From Phormidium ambiguum IAM M-71 (GTDB lineage: Bacteria; Cyanobacteriota; Cyanobacteriia; Cyanobacteriales; Aerosakkonemataceae): a stretch of 64,000 nucleotides of DNA. Position numbers and translations under genes: made by a program. The stretch is from the NCBI RefSeq assembly GCF_001904725.1, contig NZ_MRCE01000005.1, forward strand, positions 190,269-254,268, read 5' to 3'. Shown in pieces: positions 1 to 7,915 of the stretch. How positions within the stretch are numbered: the stretch's first letter is position 1; each line of letters starts with the position of its first letter. The notes under the pieces are model-generated. The model saw nothing but the letters and a program-made list of their open reading frames with translations. It searched no databases and had not been told where the DNA came from.

Positions 1-1839
1 GTGTCGGAATCTTTGGGGGAAATTAAAGGAACTCAGGTTTATTCTGGTTCTTTAAGGGAACATATTACTAATATTTGGTCGCAATATCGCGGTTTTATTT
101 TTGGTTTGGCAACTGGCGCGGTTGTCAGGTTAATTGCACCTTTATTGAAAGATAAATCTGTCGATCCGGCAGTAATTGTTGTTGATGAAAATGGTAAATT
201 TGTTATTAGTTTGTGTGGGGGTCATCAAGGTGGGGCCGATCGATTGGCGCGGGCGATCGCACTTTCATTAAATGCTACTCCAATTTTAACTGGGGCGGCT
301 AATGGTTTGGGTTTACTTCCTGTCGATTTGTTGGGCGTTCCTTTTGGTTGGAATAAAGGCACAGGTGATTGGACAAAAGTTGCTGCTACTATTGCTAGAA
401 ATGAACCTGTTCAAGTAATTCAAGAAGTCGGTTCTACTCTCTGGCAAAATCATCTCCCAGAAGGTCATCCTTTCTATTTTGAAAACAATGAAATTACCCA
501 GTCCTGTAGGACAGGCATCTTGCCTGTCATTCCTAATGCAACCCCTAAAGCCAGAATTTGGATCGGTTTCACCCAAAGAAAGTTTTCCCCTGATTCTGAT
601 TTACCGAAAGTACAATGGCATCCGCGAGTTTTATGGTTAGGAATTGGTTGCGAAAGAGGCAGTTCTAAAAAGTTAATTGAAACTGCAATTCAACAGGTTT
701 GTAAAAATTATCATTTGGCGGAAAGTGCGATCGCCGGAATTGCTACAATTGATATTAAAGCTGATGAAGTTGGTTTGATTGAAGTTTGTCAGGAAAGAAA
801 TTGGCCTTTAAAAACTTTTCCGGCGGAAGTTTTAGGTAAAATTAATGTACCCAATCCTTCAACTATTGTCGCTGCGGAAGTGGGAACTCCTAGTGTGGCG
901 GAAGCGGCGGCGATTTGTGCGGTTGGGGACTGGGGACTGGGGACTGGGGACTGGGTGGAGAAATCTTCGAGTGCTAATTTATTAGTAAAAAAACAAATTT
1001 TTCGTTTAGAAGGAGAACGCGGGGCTGTGACAATTGCTGTTGGATTATCTGAGAAAGAATATAGCGATCGCACTGGGAAAATTTTATTAATTGGTACGGG
1101 TCCCGGTCAATTAGAACAAATGACTATTGCGGCACAAATGGCAATTTCTCAAGCTGATGCTGTGGTTGGTTATTCTTTATATATTGACTTGATTAACCCG
1201 CTATTAAAACCAGGTCAAATTGTGGAATCTTTGCCAATTACTCAGGAAGTTGAAAGGGCAAAAAGAGCGATCGAATTGGCAGATAAAGGTTTAACTGTGG
1301 CGGTAATTTCTTCGGGAGATTCCGGCATTTATGGCATGGCGGGTTTAGTATTAGAAGAACTGCAAGCGCATGGTTGGGATGGGCAAGTTCCGGGCGTGCA
1401 AGTGTTTCCCGGAATCACGGCTTTACAGGCTGCGGCTTCTTTGGTGGGTGCGCCATTAATGCACGATTTTTGTGCGGTTAGTTTGAGCGATTTGTTAACA
1501 CCTTGGTTGGTGATTGAAAAGCGGTTAATTGCCGCAGCAGAAGCGGATTTTGTCACGGCTTTATATAATCCAAAATCCCAAACTCGAACTGAACAAATTG
1601 CTTTTGCTCAACAGATTTTTTTAAAGTATCGTAATCCCGCTACACCAGTGGCGATCGTCCGTTCTGCTTACCGGGATACCCAAGAAATTACGATTACTAC
1701 TTTAGAAAAGTTGCTGGAAAACTCGATCGATATGTTGACAATTGTGTTAATTGGTAACTCGAATACACGGGTTCATGGGGAATGGATGATTACACCAAGG
1801 GGTTACAATGTTGAGGGAATTGAATATAGCGATTTGTAG
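1..1839 (+). CDS. cobJ: CbiG-CobJ fusion, cobalamin (B12) ring-contraction enzyme, 5' partial
   Basis: Two-domain corrin enzyme of the kind common in cyanobacteria. Residues 1 to about 305 are CbiG (cobalt-precorrin-5A hydrolase), recognised by the GGHQGGADRLA and TGAANGLG stretches. Residues about 358-600 are the CobJ/CbiH precorrin-3B C17-methyltransferase, with the SAM-site sequence LIGTGPGQ and the later SSGDSGIYGM motif. The reading frame is open from base 1, and the visible N-terminus lacks the usual first stretch of CbiG, so the GTG at base 1 is probably not the true start and the gene continues to the left. Two repeats are embedded in frame: a hairpin repeat at 501-528 and a heptamer repeat at 924-957 in the interdomain linker. 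The domain calls are strong; the completeness of the N-terminus is unknown. Confidence 0.93.
   Translation: MSESLGEIKGTQVYSGSLREHITNIWSQYRGFIFGLATGAVVRLIAPLLKDKSVDPAVIVVDENGKFVISLCGGHQGGADRLARAIALSLNATPILTGAANGLGLLPVDLLGVPFGWNKGTGDWTKVAATIARNEPVQVIQEVGSTLWQNHLPEGHPFYFENNEITQSCRTGILPVIPNATPKARIWIGFTQRKFSPDSDLPKVQWHPRVLWLGIGCERGSSKKLIETAIQQVCKNYHLAESAIAGIATIDIKADEVGLIEVCQERNWPLKTFPAEVLGKINVPNPSTIVAAEVGTPSVAEAAAICAVGDWGLGTGDWVEKSSSANLLVKKQIFRLEGERGAVTIAVGLSEKEYSDRTGKILLIGTGPGQLEQMTIAAQMAISQADAVVGYSLYIDLINPLLKPGQIVESLPITQEVERAKRAIELADKGLTVAVISSGDSGIYGMAGLVLEELQAHGWDGQVPGVQVFPGITALQAAASLVGAPLMHDFCAVSLSDLLTPWLVIEKRLIAAAEADFVTALYNPKSQTRTEQIAFAQQIFLKYRNPATPVAIVRSAYRDTQEITITTLEKLLENSIDMLTIVLIGNSNTRVHGEWMITPRGYNVEGIEYSDL
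501..528. repeat. Dispersed hairpin repeat inside the cbiG-cobJ coding sequence
   Basis: GTCCTGTAGGAC is followed by GACAGGCATCTTGCCTGTC, giving two overlapping small dyads. This CCTGTAGGACAGGCATCTTGCCTGTC type is a familiar intergenic repeat in filamentous cyanobacteria. Here it is translated as about ten residues (near residues 167-177, SCRTGILPV) without breaking the frame. Confidence 0.7.
924..957. repeat. STRR1-like heptamer tandem repeat inside cbiG-cobJ
   Basis: Three copies of TGGGGAC and a degenerate fourth (TGGGTGG) run in tandem. Rotated, the unit reads CCCCAGT on the other strand, matching the short tandemly repeated heptamers (STRR1) described in heterocystous cyanobacteria. Three heptamers equal seven codons, so the array keeps the frame and encodes GDWGLGTGDW in the linker between the two enzyme domains. 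Confidence 0.75.
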
Positions 1840-1910
1840 GATGTAAGGCATAATTGAGAGTGCTAAGCGCGATAAGGTTAAGACACCATCCTACTTATTA
1901 CAAAAAACTA

Positions 1911-1992
1911 ATAACCATTCTCCGCAAAATTGCGCTTAATAATTGCCCCTCCCCGTTTACGGGGAGGGGTTTGGGGTGGGGTTGATTAAGCT
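1911..1992 (-). repeat. TIR-hairpin element, copy 1 (inverted orientation, right end decayed)
   Basis: Contains a degenerate terminal repeat (ATAACCATTCTC), then AAAATTGCGCTTAA, the GC-rich core CCCCTCCCCGTTTACGGGGAGGGG and GGGGTGGGGTT. This matches the reverse complement of the copies at 16056, 50273 and 57831. The distal terminal repeat has been lost or has drifted. It lies between two convergent genes and could also act as a bidirectional terminator. Confidence 0.7.
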
Positions 1993-2018
1993 TAAAAATT
2001 ATAATTAATTATTCCTAC

Positions 2019-3548
2019 CTAATCCTCTTTTTGTAACTCAGCAATTTTAGTATATATTTCTTGAAAATTATCTAAAATTCGGGAATAAACCGGAATAATC
2101 TTTTGGTAAATAGCTACATTTTCTGGAATTGGTTGATGATGGTAAGTTAAACTAATTTCTTGGGAAAGTTGTTCTAAACTGGTAATTTTTTTGATAGCAT
2201 AAAGTCCAAGAATTGCTGCACCAAAACTGGAACTTTCATAAATCTCAGGAACGCTGACAGGTTGATTAAAAACATCAGCTAATATCTGTCTCCATAAATA
2301 GGAATTAGCAAATCCACCAGAGGCACGAATACTGTTAATTTCGCCTGCAAAATCTTCTAAGGCTTGCAAAACTAAGTATAAGTTATAGACAACTCCTTCT
2401 AACATGGAACGGACTAAATGTGCTTTGGTATGACGTAACGAGAGTCCAATAAAACTACCTCTAGCATTAGCATTCCAAATTGGCGATCGCTCTCCGGTTA
2501 AATAGGGATGAAATATCAAACCTTCGGCTCCGGCTGGTACGGTTTGCGCGATCGCAGTTAACATATTGTATGGGTCTTGTTTGAGAGTTTTAGCGGTTAA
2601 TACTTCGGCATCTGCTAAATTATCTCTAATCCAGCGTAAAATAATCCCACCATTATTAACTGCGCCACCAATTACCCAATAATTCTCAGTTAAAGCATAG
2701 CAAAACAATCGTTGTTTTGGATCGCAAATTGGTCGATCGACTACAACTCGAATTGCACCACTGGTACCAATTGTAACGGCAACTATTCCTGGTGCGATCG
2801 CGCCTACTCCTAAATTAGAAAGTACCCCATCAGCTGCACCAATTACTGTGGGAATATGTGACGGAATTCCCATTACTAAAGCGTATTCTTCCCGCAAAGA
2901 TTGGAAAATATGTGTTGTCGGTACTAACCTTGATAAATGATGTTCTGTAATACTTGCTAGTTCCAAAGCTTCTCGATCCCAATTTAAGTTAATTAAATTG
3001 AATAATCCCGTTGTTGAAGCAATAGAATAATCAATTACATATTCCCCAAATAATTGATAAAAAATATACTCTTTAATTGAAATAAACTTCGCCGCCTTCG
3101 CAAAAACTTCTGGGTATTCTTCCCGCAACCAAATAATTTTAATCAAAGGCGACATTGGATGAATGGGTGTTCCTGTGCGAAGATAAATTTCCTTACCTTG
3201 TTTCTCTTTTTGAACTATTTCCGCCCATTTAGCACTACGATTATCGGCCCAAGTAATACTTTTGGTCAACAATTTTCCTTGATTATCCACAGCAATTAAA
3301 CTGTGCATTGCTGAACTAAAAGACAAGCATAAAATCTCAGCAGGATTAATTTTACTAGTTTCAATAACTTGTTGTACTGTGGTAAGAACTGCTGAAAATA
3401 TTGTCTCTGGTTCTTGTTCTGCTGCTCCGGGAACAGGTGTTAATAAAGGATAATCAACAGCGGCTCTTTGCAGCATTTTCCCAGTTTCGCTAAATAAAAC
3501 TGATTTAGTACTTGTAGTGCCAATATCAACAGCAATTACATAACTCAT
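2019..3548 (-). CDS. gntK: Gluconokinase, FGGY family
   Basis: A 509-residue FGGY carbohydrate kinase. The N-terminus MSYVIAVDIGTTSTKSVLF holds the ATPase phosphate-1 motif. WADNRS and SPLIKIIWLREE follow the gluconokinase pattern, and GTSGAIRVV and ASGGFANSYLWRQILADV are the adenosine-side motifs. The predicted reaction is gluconate + ATP to 6-phosphogluconate in the cytoplasm, feeding the oxidative pentose phosphate pathway. The length is normal. It lies 55 bp downstream of thiM on the same strand and may be co-transcribed with it, although no metabolic link is evident. Xylulokinase is the main alternative within FGGY; the sequence looks closer to gluconokinase. Confidence 0.85.
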   Translation of the reverse strand: MSYVIAVDIGTTSTKSVLFSETGKMLQRAAVDYPLLTPVPGAAEQEPETIFSAVLTTVQQVIETSKINPAEILCLSFSSAMHSLIAVDNQGKLLTKSITWADNRSAKWAEIVQKEKQGKEIYLRTGTPIHPMSPLIKIIWLREEYPEVFAKAAKFISIKEYIFYQLFGEYVIDYSIASTTGLFNLINLNWDREALELASITEHHLSRLVPTTHIFQSLREEYALVMGIPSHIPTVIGAADGVLSNLGVGAIAPGIVAVTIGTSGAIRVVVDRPICDPKQRLFCYALTENYWVIGGAVNNGGIILRWIRDNLADAEVLTAKTLKQDPYNMLTAIAQTVPAGAEGLIFHPYLTGERSPIWNANARGSFIGLSLRHTKAHLVRSMLEGVVYNLYLVLQALEDFAGEINSIRASGGFANSYLWRQILADVFNQPVSVPEIYESSSFGAAILGLYAIKKITSLEQLSQEISLTYHHQPIPENVAIYQKIIPVYSRILDNFQEIYTKIAELQKED

Positions 3549-3603
3549 AAAGCTTTTTAAGAACCTAGAAATTTAAAAGTAAGGATTGTTTTAGTAGATT
3601 TAA

Positions 3604-4425
3604 CTAACAATTTTTCTTGATAGTCAATTTTAAACGATTGGCGATGTCTTCAGCTTTTAAATTATATAAAGTATCTAAAAAGTTAATTTGCAAACTACCA
3701 GATCCAGCAGATTTTTCCGCAGCTATTTCTCCCGCAATTCCCATAACTGCCATTGCATGAGCAGCAGCAATAGTCGCATCAGAATTAACTGCTAGAAACG
3801 CACCTATTATAGCGGTAGCAGTACAACCCATTCCGGTAACTTTTGACATCAGTGGATGTCCATTTTCTATCTGAAAAATTTGCTTCTGACTCACCACAAA
3901 ATCAACTGCACCACTAATAACAACCGTGCATTGATAAAGGTTTGCCAGAGTTTGAGCAACCGTTACAACTGTTTGGGAATCTTGAGTGCTATCTACTCCT
4001 TTAGTGGTGATATTTTGATTGGCAATTGCGGCAATTTCGCTGGCATTACCACGAATTACAGTTGGGGTAGCTATATTTAATAGTTTTTTTGTAGTTTCAG
4101 TTCGATAAGTTGTTGCGCCTGCGCCTACTGGATCGAATGCGATCGGTTTGTTAAATTTTTTAGCAGATAACATTGCTTTTTGCATTGCAGCAATCCAATC
4201 ATCATTTAAAGTGCCAATGTTAATAACTAAAGCTGCTGCAATGTTCACCATTTCTTCTACTTCATTTAAGGCGTGCGCCATTACCGGAGAAGCACCTAAA
4301 GCTAATAAGGCATTGGCGGTATTATTCATTACTACGTAATTAGTAATGTTATGAATGAGCGGGGTTGTTTCTCGGATAGTAATTAAATCTTGCCAGAGAA
4401 TTTGTGTGGAATAATTCATCGTCAA
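3604..4425 (-). CDS. thiM: Hydroxyethylthiazole kinase
   Basis: A ribokinase-like thiamine salvage enzyme that phosphorylates 4-methyl-5-(2-hydroxyethyl)thiazole. Family signatures visible are PLIHNITNYVVMNNTANALLA near the N-terminus, NIGTL, PVGAG followed by an RGNASEI motif, and VTGMGCTATAIIGAF, which carries the active-site cysteine and the anion-hole glycines. At 273 residues it is full length. Two in-frame ATGs lie at 4425 and 4419, and the first is used here. I looked upstream for a TPP riboswitch (CTGAGA and the downstream thi-box core) and did not see one. The gene stands alone, without thiD or thiE. Confidence 0.93.
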   Translation of the reverse strand: MTMNYSTQILWQDLITIRETTPLIHNITNYVVMNNTANALLALGASPVMAHALNEVEEMVNIAAALVINIGTLNDDWIAAMQKAMLSAKKFNKPIAFDPVGAGATTYRTETTKKLLNIATPTVIRGNASEIAAIANQNITTKGVDSTQDSQTVVTVAQTLANLYQCTVVISGAVDFVVSQKQIFQIENGHPLMSKVTGMGCTATAIIGAFLAVNSDATIAAAHAMAVMGIAGEIAAEKSAGSGSLQINFLDTLYNLKAEDIANRLKLTIKKNC

Positions 4426-4774
4426 TGAGTGTAGTTTTACTCTTACTTTGCCACAACTAACTGATATTGAGAATTCTTCCCTAGTTTTTCCCGATTTATA
4501 TATAAATTGACAAGTGTTCAGTCAGCATCAGCGAACATTACCAAAGATTTGCTTTGTTTAGGAGTTACTTAACTCAATCAATCCTCCAATTACGTTTATG
4601 AAAAAAATTGCTTTTGGATTGAAGAACCTTATCATCGTCAAAAACTAGTTATATAGAAACCAATTTTGGGGAATTTAGCAAAGACAAAAATGTAATCCTG
4701 AAATCAACAAGGTACATTATATATTTTTTTTGATACACAAAAACCAAAATATTAAATTATTGAGGAGTTCAATT
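4426..4774. other. Intergenic region, 349 bp, no gene recognised
   Basis: AT-rich spacer between the divergent thiM and the small membrane-protein gene. It should hold both promoters. A 16-codon ATG frame at about 4599 is too short to support. The only clear signal is the ribosome-binding site TGAGGAG near 4761-4767 before the next gene. Confidence 0.6.
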
Positions 4775-5047
4775 ATGCAAGTCAAATATTCTGAATATTC
4801 TGAAATTATCCCTCAATTTACTAACTCAGTTAATTCCCAGAGTCAACAAATTGTGGAATTATCTCCAGCAAATTCACTAAATTTAGTTGAAGGAAATACA
4901 ATTTCTATTCCTCCAGTAGGAATTGTGCCTCTGGTTTTAGTTTTAGGGGTGACTGCTTACCAACAATATCGCGCTTTTGTGCGACGACAAAGAGTGCAAC
5001 TTTTGGAAAAAATCTGGCAATTAAGTCCTGAAGATACAGTTTGGTAA
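4775..5047 (+). CDS. Small single-span membrane protein, unknown function
   Basis: A 90-residue protein starting at ATG 4775, preceded by TGAGGAG at suitable spacing; an upstream in-frame ATG at 4730 lacks such a site. The first half is polar, rich in Ser, Gln and Asn. One hydrophobic helix (about residues 47-60, VGIVPLVLVLGVTAY) is followed by a basic tail (RAFVRRQRVQLLEK), which predicts a cytoplasmic C-terminus. It ends 14 bp before the peptidoglycan-binding-domain gene and so probably shares its mRNA. I do not recognise the family. Confidence 0.6.
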   Translation: MQVKYSEYSEIIPQFTNSVNSQSQQIVELSPANSLNLVEGNTISIPPVGIVPLVLVLGVTAYQQYRAFVRRQRVQLLEKIWQLSPEDTVW

Positions 5048-5061
5048 AAAGGAGATTAACA

Positions 5062-6144
5062 ATGTTTTCTGCCTCTTCCGATCAAGGTTACGTTTTAGTT
5101 TTGGGCAATATTTTTCAATACAAACCGATTCTGAAATTAGGTAGTAGTGGTTCCGAGGTGGTAGAACTACAAAAGTTATTGTTACGTTGGAAAGCACTAC
5201 TAGGTTCGCGTCAAGCTGAACGTCAATTTTATAATTCAAAATTGCATAAAGGCAAGTTCGATCGCGCAATGAAACTTATGGTAGAAGAGTTTCAGGAAGT
5301 TATGTTTTTACCTGTCAATGGTGTAGTAGATATTTACACTTGGCAAGCACTTTATGCAGGTTCTCCGATTCATTTACCAAAGCTAAAAAAAGGTAGTAAA
5401 GGAGAAATTGTTAAAATCTTACAAAAAGCTTTGGTAAAGACTGGTGATTATCTTTATGATAGTCCAATTGATGGCATTTTCACTTCTGTAACTGAATGGG
5501 CAGTGCGGCATTTTCAGCGGCGTGTTGAAATTACAGTTGACGGAATTGTCGGTTTTGAAACTTGGGATACTTTAAGCAAAATTTTATTAACAGTAGCACA
5601 TCAAAATCTTCCTGTGGTAAGAAGCATAGATCTGAGTCAAATTTGGTACGTACTTTCCGAAAATAGCCAGGATTTAGCATTGGAAAGAGCGATCGTGCGA
5701 TCGCTAGGTGGGGAAACAAAATTTACTCGTTACTATTACAATCGAGTAGATTTAAACGATGATGGGAAACACGAAGTTATTGTTTATTTAGTCACACCAG
5801 ATAGTAGCAATACTCATGAATATCCCATCCTTATTTTTCAACCTGAAGGCAAAGGTTATCGCTTAGTTTCCCACATAGGTTACGGTGCTGCACCAATCAT
5901 TGTCACCGAACAAATGAGCTACGGATGGAAAGATATTGTGATTCATTCCAAACATCAAGGTGAGTCGAATTATTGGTTTGCTCAATTCGATGGAGAGCAA
6001 TATTTAGGTGGTGTTCATAGTGGACGTTCTTACGAAGTTCCCTCTAATATTGCAATTTCTGGAATGGCTTATATTGCTGACGATGTTACTATTGATTCTG
6101 GCTTAGAATTAGGAAATTACCGTGTTGATTCTTGGTTGGAATAA
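5062..6144 (+). CDS. Protein with two peptidoglycan-binding domains and a C-terminal Ca-loop-like domain
   Basis: The start at ATG 5062 is chosen because of AAGGAG at 5048-5053; the frame opens earlier at 5041. Two PG_binding_1-type helical domains are visible at about residues 28-95 (LGSSGSEVVELQKLL through FDRAMKLMVEEFQ) and 110-180 (KKGSKGEIVKILQKAL through VDGIVGFETWDTL). The C-terminal half (about 200-360) contains DLNDDGKHEVIVYL, resembling the calcium loops of FG-GAP/VCBS repeats, in a beta-rich region. No signal peptide is visible, although this domain pair normally acts at the cell wall. The small membrane protein immediately upstream may be a partner. No catalytic domain was recognised. 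Confidence 0.75.
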   Translation: MFSASSDQGYVLVLGNIFQYKPILKLGSSGSEVVELQKLLLRWKALLGSRQAERQFYNSKLHKGKFDRAMKLMVEEFQEVMFLPVNGVVDIYTWQALYAGSPIHLPKLKKGSKGEIVKILQKALVKTGDYLYDSPIDGIFTSVTEWAVRHFQRRVEITVDGIVGFETWDTLSKILLTVAHQNLPVVRSIDLSQIWYVLSENSQDLALERAIVRSLGGETKFTRYYYNRVDLNDDGKHEVIVYLVTPDSSNTHEYPILIFQPEGKGYRLVSHIGYGAAPIIVTEQMSYGWKDIVIHSKHQGESNYWFAQFDGEQYLGGVHSGRSYEVPSNIAISGMAYIADDVTIDSGLELGNYRVDSWLE

Positions 6145-6192
6145 ACTTAATTAAAGTTGGCATTGATGAAGCATACTGTCACTTAAGGATGA

Positions 6193-6407
6193 GCACTTCG
6201 CAATCAACAAAAACCACATCTCTATTTTCATCTACTTTTGGGTGAAGCTTTTCGAGCCGAATTTGTGTTAGATGGATTAGAGGAACCTGCATTTCCATCT
6301 GATTACCCAAATAACTACTTACTTAGTGGGGGTGGTAATTTTAGCGAAATTCCACCTGTATTGGTGGTGCGACTAAAATTGTTAGCAACTTATACCAATT
6401 CTCTATG
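6193..6407 (+). pseudogene. C-terminal remnant of a SAM-dependent methyltransferase, ending in a repeat
   Basis: The frame from 6193 reads HLYFHLLLGEAFRAEFVLDG followed by LEEPAF and, further on, NFSEIPPVLVVR. This resembles the conserved tail of a class I SAM methyltransferase family. No start codon, SAM-binding motif or N-terminal part remains. The frame then runs into the TIR element at 6392 and stops at its internal TGA (6405-6407), giving the tail YTNSL. I read it as the leftover 3' end of a deleted gene. The family assignment is from recognition of the motif only. Confidence 0.55.
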
Positions 6408-6481
6408 AAGATGCGCTGCACGGCACCCCATCCCAAACCTCTGGGGCAAAGATTAAGCGCTATTTTACAGAGAATTGGTAT
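6392..6481 (+). repeat. TIR-hairpin element, copy 2 (short form)
   Basis: Begins with ATACCAATTCTCT and ends with its exact complement AGAGAATTGGTAT. It contains GCGCTGCACGGCACCCCAT and GATTAAGCGC, but the central GC-rich hairpin seen in the long copies is reduced to CCTCTGGGGC. It lies 40 bp before the MATE gene. Confidence 0.8.
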
Positions 6482-6521
6482 TAATATTTGCGATGCAGGA
6501 TGTAGTTAATCAAAATGTACA

Positions 6522-7877
6522 ATGTATACTCTGCAAAAATCCTCGATAATTTCAGAAATTAGGGCAACTTTACGGTTAGGAATTCCGTTAGCAGCAGCCC
6601 AATTAGCTCAAAGTTTAACTGCATTTGTAGATACAGTAATGATGGGCTTATTAGGAAGTCAAATTATAGCTGCTGGTGGTTTAGGTGCTGTTACTTTTGC
6701 TATTTTGCTAATTGTTAGTTCTGCAATTGTGTCTGCGGTTAGTCCTTTAGTAGCAGAAGCTTATGGTGCGAATCAAACTAAAATGGTCGAATGTGTCGTT
6801 CGCCAAGGTTTGTGGTTAGCAATTATTTGTGGAATTCCTATTACTGTCATACTTTTTTATGGAAAAACAATTTTGTTATTTTTTGGACAAGATGCTAGTA
6901 CTGTAACTTTAACAGAACAATACTTGCAAGCGATCGCACCTGGCTTTGTACCAGCTATAGCTTTTACAGTACTGAGAAACTTTGTTGCTGGAGTTTCTCA
7001 AACTCGTCCAATCATGGTAATAGTAATTTGCGGAACTTTTTTAAACATCATTGCTAACTATGTTTTGATGTTTGGAAAATTAGGATTACCAGCATTAGGA
7101 TTAGCTGGAATTGGTTGGGGAAGTACGCTAACTTTTTGGTGTATGCTGATTGCGATCGTAATATACATCAAAACTGAAAAAACTTTAAAAAAATATGATG
7201 TATTTAGCAATCTGCACCAATTCAATCCAAAAATTTTCGGCGAATTATTGCATATAGGATTACCAACAGGTATTTTGTCAGCTGTAGAAGCAGGATTATT
7301 TACAGTAACAACATTTATCATGGGAATGTTAGGAACAGTTACCTTAGCAGCACATCAAATTGCTTTACAAACAGCAGCAACAACCTTCACAGTTGCTTTA
7401 GGAATTTCCTTTGCAACTACTGTTCGCGTCGGACAAGAAGTTGGACAAAAAAATGTTCAAGCTTCACGTTTGGCGGGATATGTTGGGATTAGTTTGGGTG
7501 GATTATTCATGGCATTTATGGGCATTTTATTTTGGTTAATACCAGAAAGAATCGTTTCCCTTTATCTTGATATTAATGATCCCACAAATGCTGAAGTGGT
7601 AACTCAAGCAAAAGCCTTGCTTAAAGTAGCTGCATTCTTTCAAATTGTTGATGGGATTCAAGTAAATGCCGTAGGTGCTTTGCGAGGTTTAAAAGATACT
7701 AAAATACCTATGTTAATTGGCATTTTTGCTTATTGGTGTATTGGGTTCACTAGTGGCTATTTACTAGGCTTAAAACTAGGTTTTGGCGGTGTGGGACTTT
7801 GGTGGGGTTTAGCAATTGGCTTAGCAGTAGCATCAGTTATTTTAACTTGGCGTTTTAGCGTTGTTGAAGTGAAGTAA
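6522..7877 (+). CDS. MATE family multidrug/cation efflux transporter
   Basis: A 451-residue protein with twelve hydrophobic segments in two homologous halves, as in NorM-type MATE antiporters. The N-terminal half starts with LRLGIPLAAAQLAQSLTAFV and DTVMMGLLG, and the second half with LLHIGLPTGILSAVEAGLFT. GALRGLKDTKIPM near the end is a typical MATE loop. It would export cationic or hydrophobic compounds in exchange for Na+ or H+ across the plasma membrane. The start ATG follows the TIR element by 40 bp, so the promoter must lie in or next to that element. The substrate cannot be inferred. Confidence 0.92.
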   Translation: MYTLQKSSIISEIRATLRLGIPLAAAQLAQSLTAFVDTVMMGLLGSQIIAAGGLGAVTFAILLIVSSAIVSAVSPLVAEAYGANQTKMVECVVRQGLWLAIICGIPITVILFYGKTILLFFGQDASTVTLTEQYLQAIAPGFVPAIAFTVLRNFVAGVSQTRPIMVIVICGTFLNIIANYVLMFGKLGLPALGLAGIGWGSTLTFWCMLIAIVIYIKTEKTLKKYDVFSNLHQFNPKIFGELLHIGLPTGILSAVEAGLFTVTTFIMGMLGTVTLAAHQIALQTAATTFTVALGISFATTVRVGQEVGQKNVQASRLAGYVGISLGGLFMAFMGILFWLIPERIVSLYLDINDPTNAEVVTQAKALLKVAAFFQIVDGIQVNAVGALRGLKDTKIPMLIGIFAYWCIGFTSGYLLGLKLGFGGVGLWWGLAIGLAVASVILTWRFSVVEVK

Positions 7878-7880
7878 AAA

Positions 7881-7915
7881 GTAGAGACGTTGTATGCAAT
7901 ATGCAACGTTTCTAC
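7881..7915. terminator. Hairpin repeat between convergent genes
   Basis: GTAGAGACGTTG and CAACGTTTCTAC form a stem around TATGCAATATG. The GTAGAGACGTTGCATGCAACGTCTCTAC type is a widespread cyanobacterial palindromic repeat. It sits exactly between the MATE gene and the convergent methyltransferase gene, whose stop codon shares its last base. It may terminate both transcripts, though there is no strong T-run. Confidence 0.6.

Noticed and set aside
4426-4520. TPP riboswitch upstream of thiM
   Set aside because: The conserved CTGAGA and thi-box core were not found on the minus strand in this leader.
4599-4649. 16-codon ORF MKKIAFGLKNLIIVKN
   Set aside because: It is too short to support, with no convincing ribosome-binding site.
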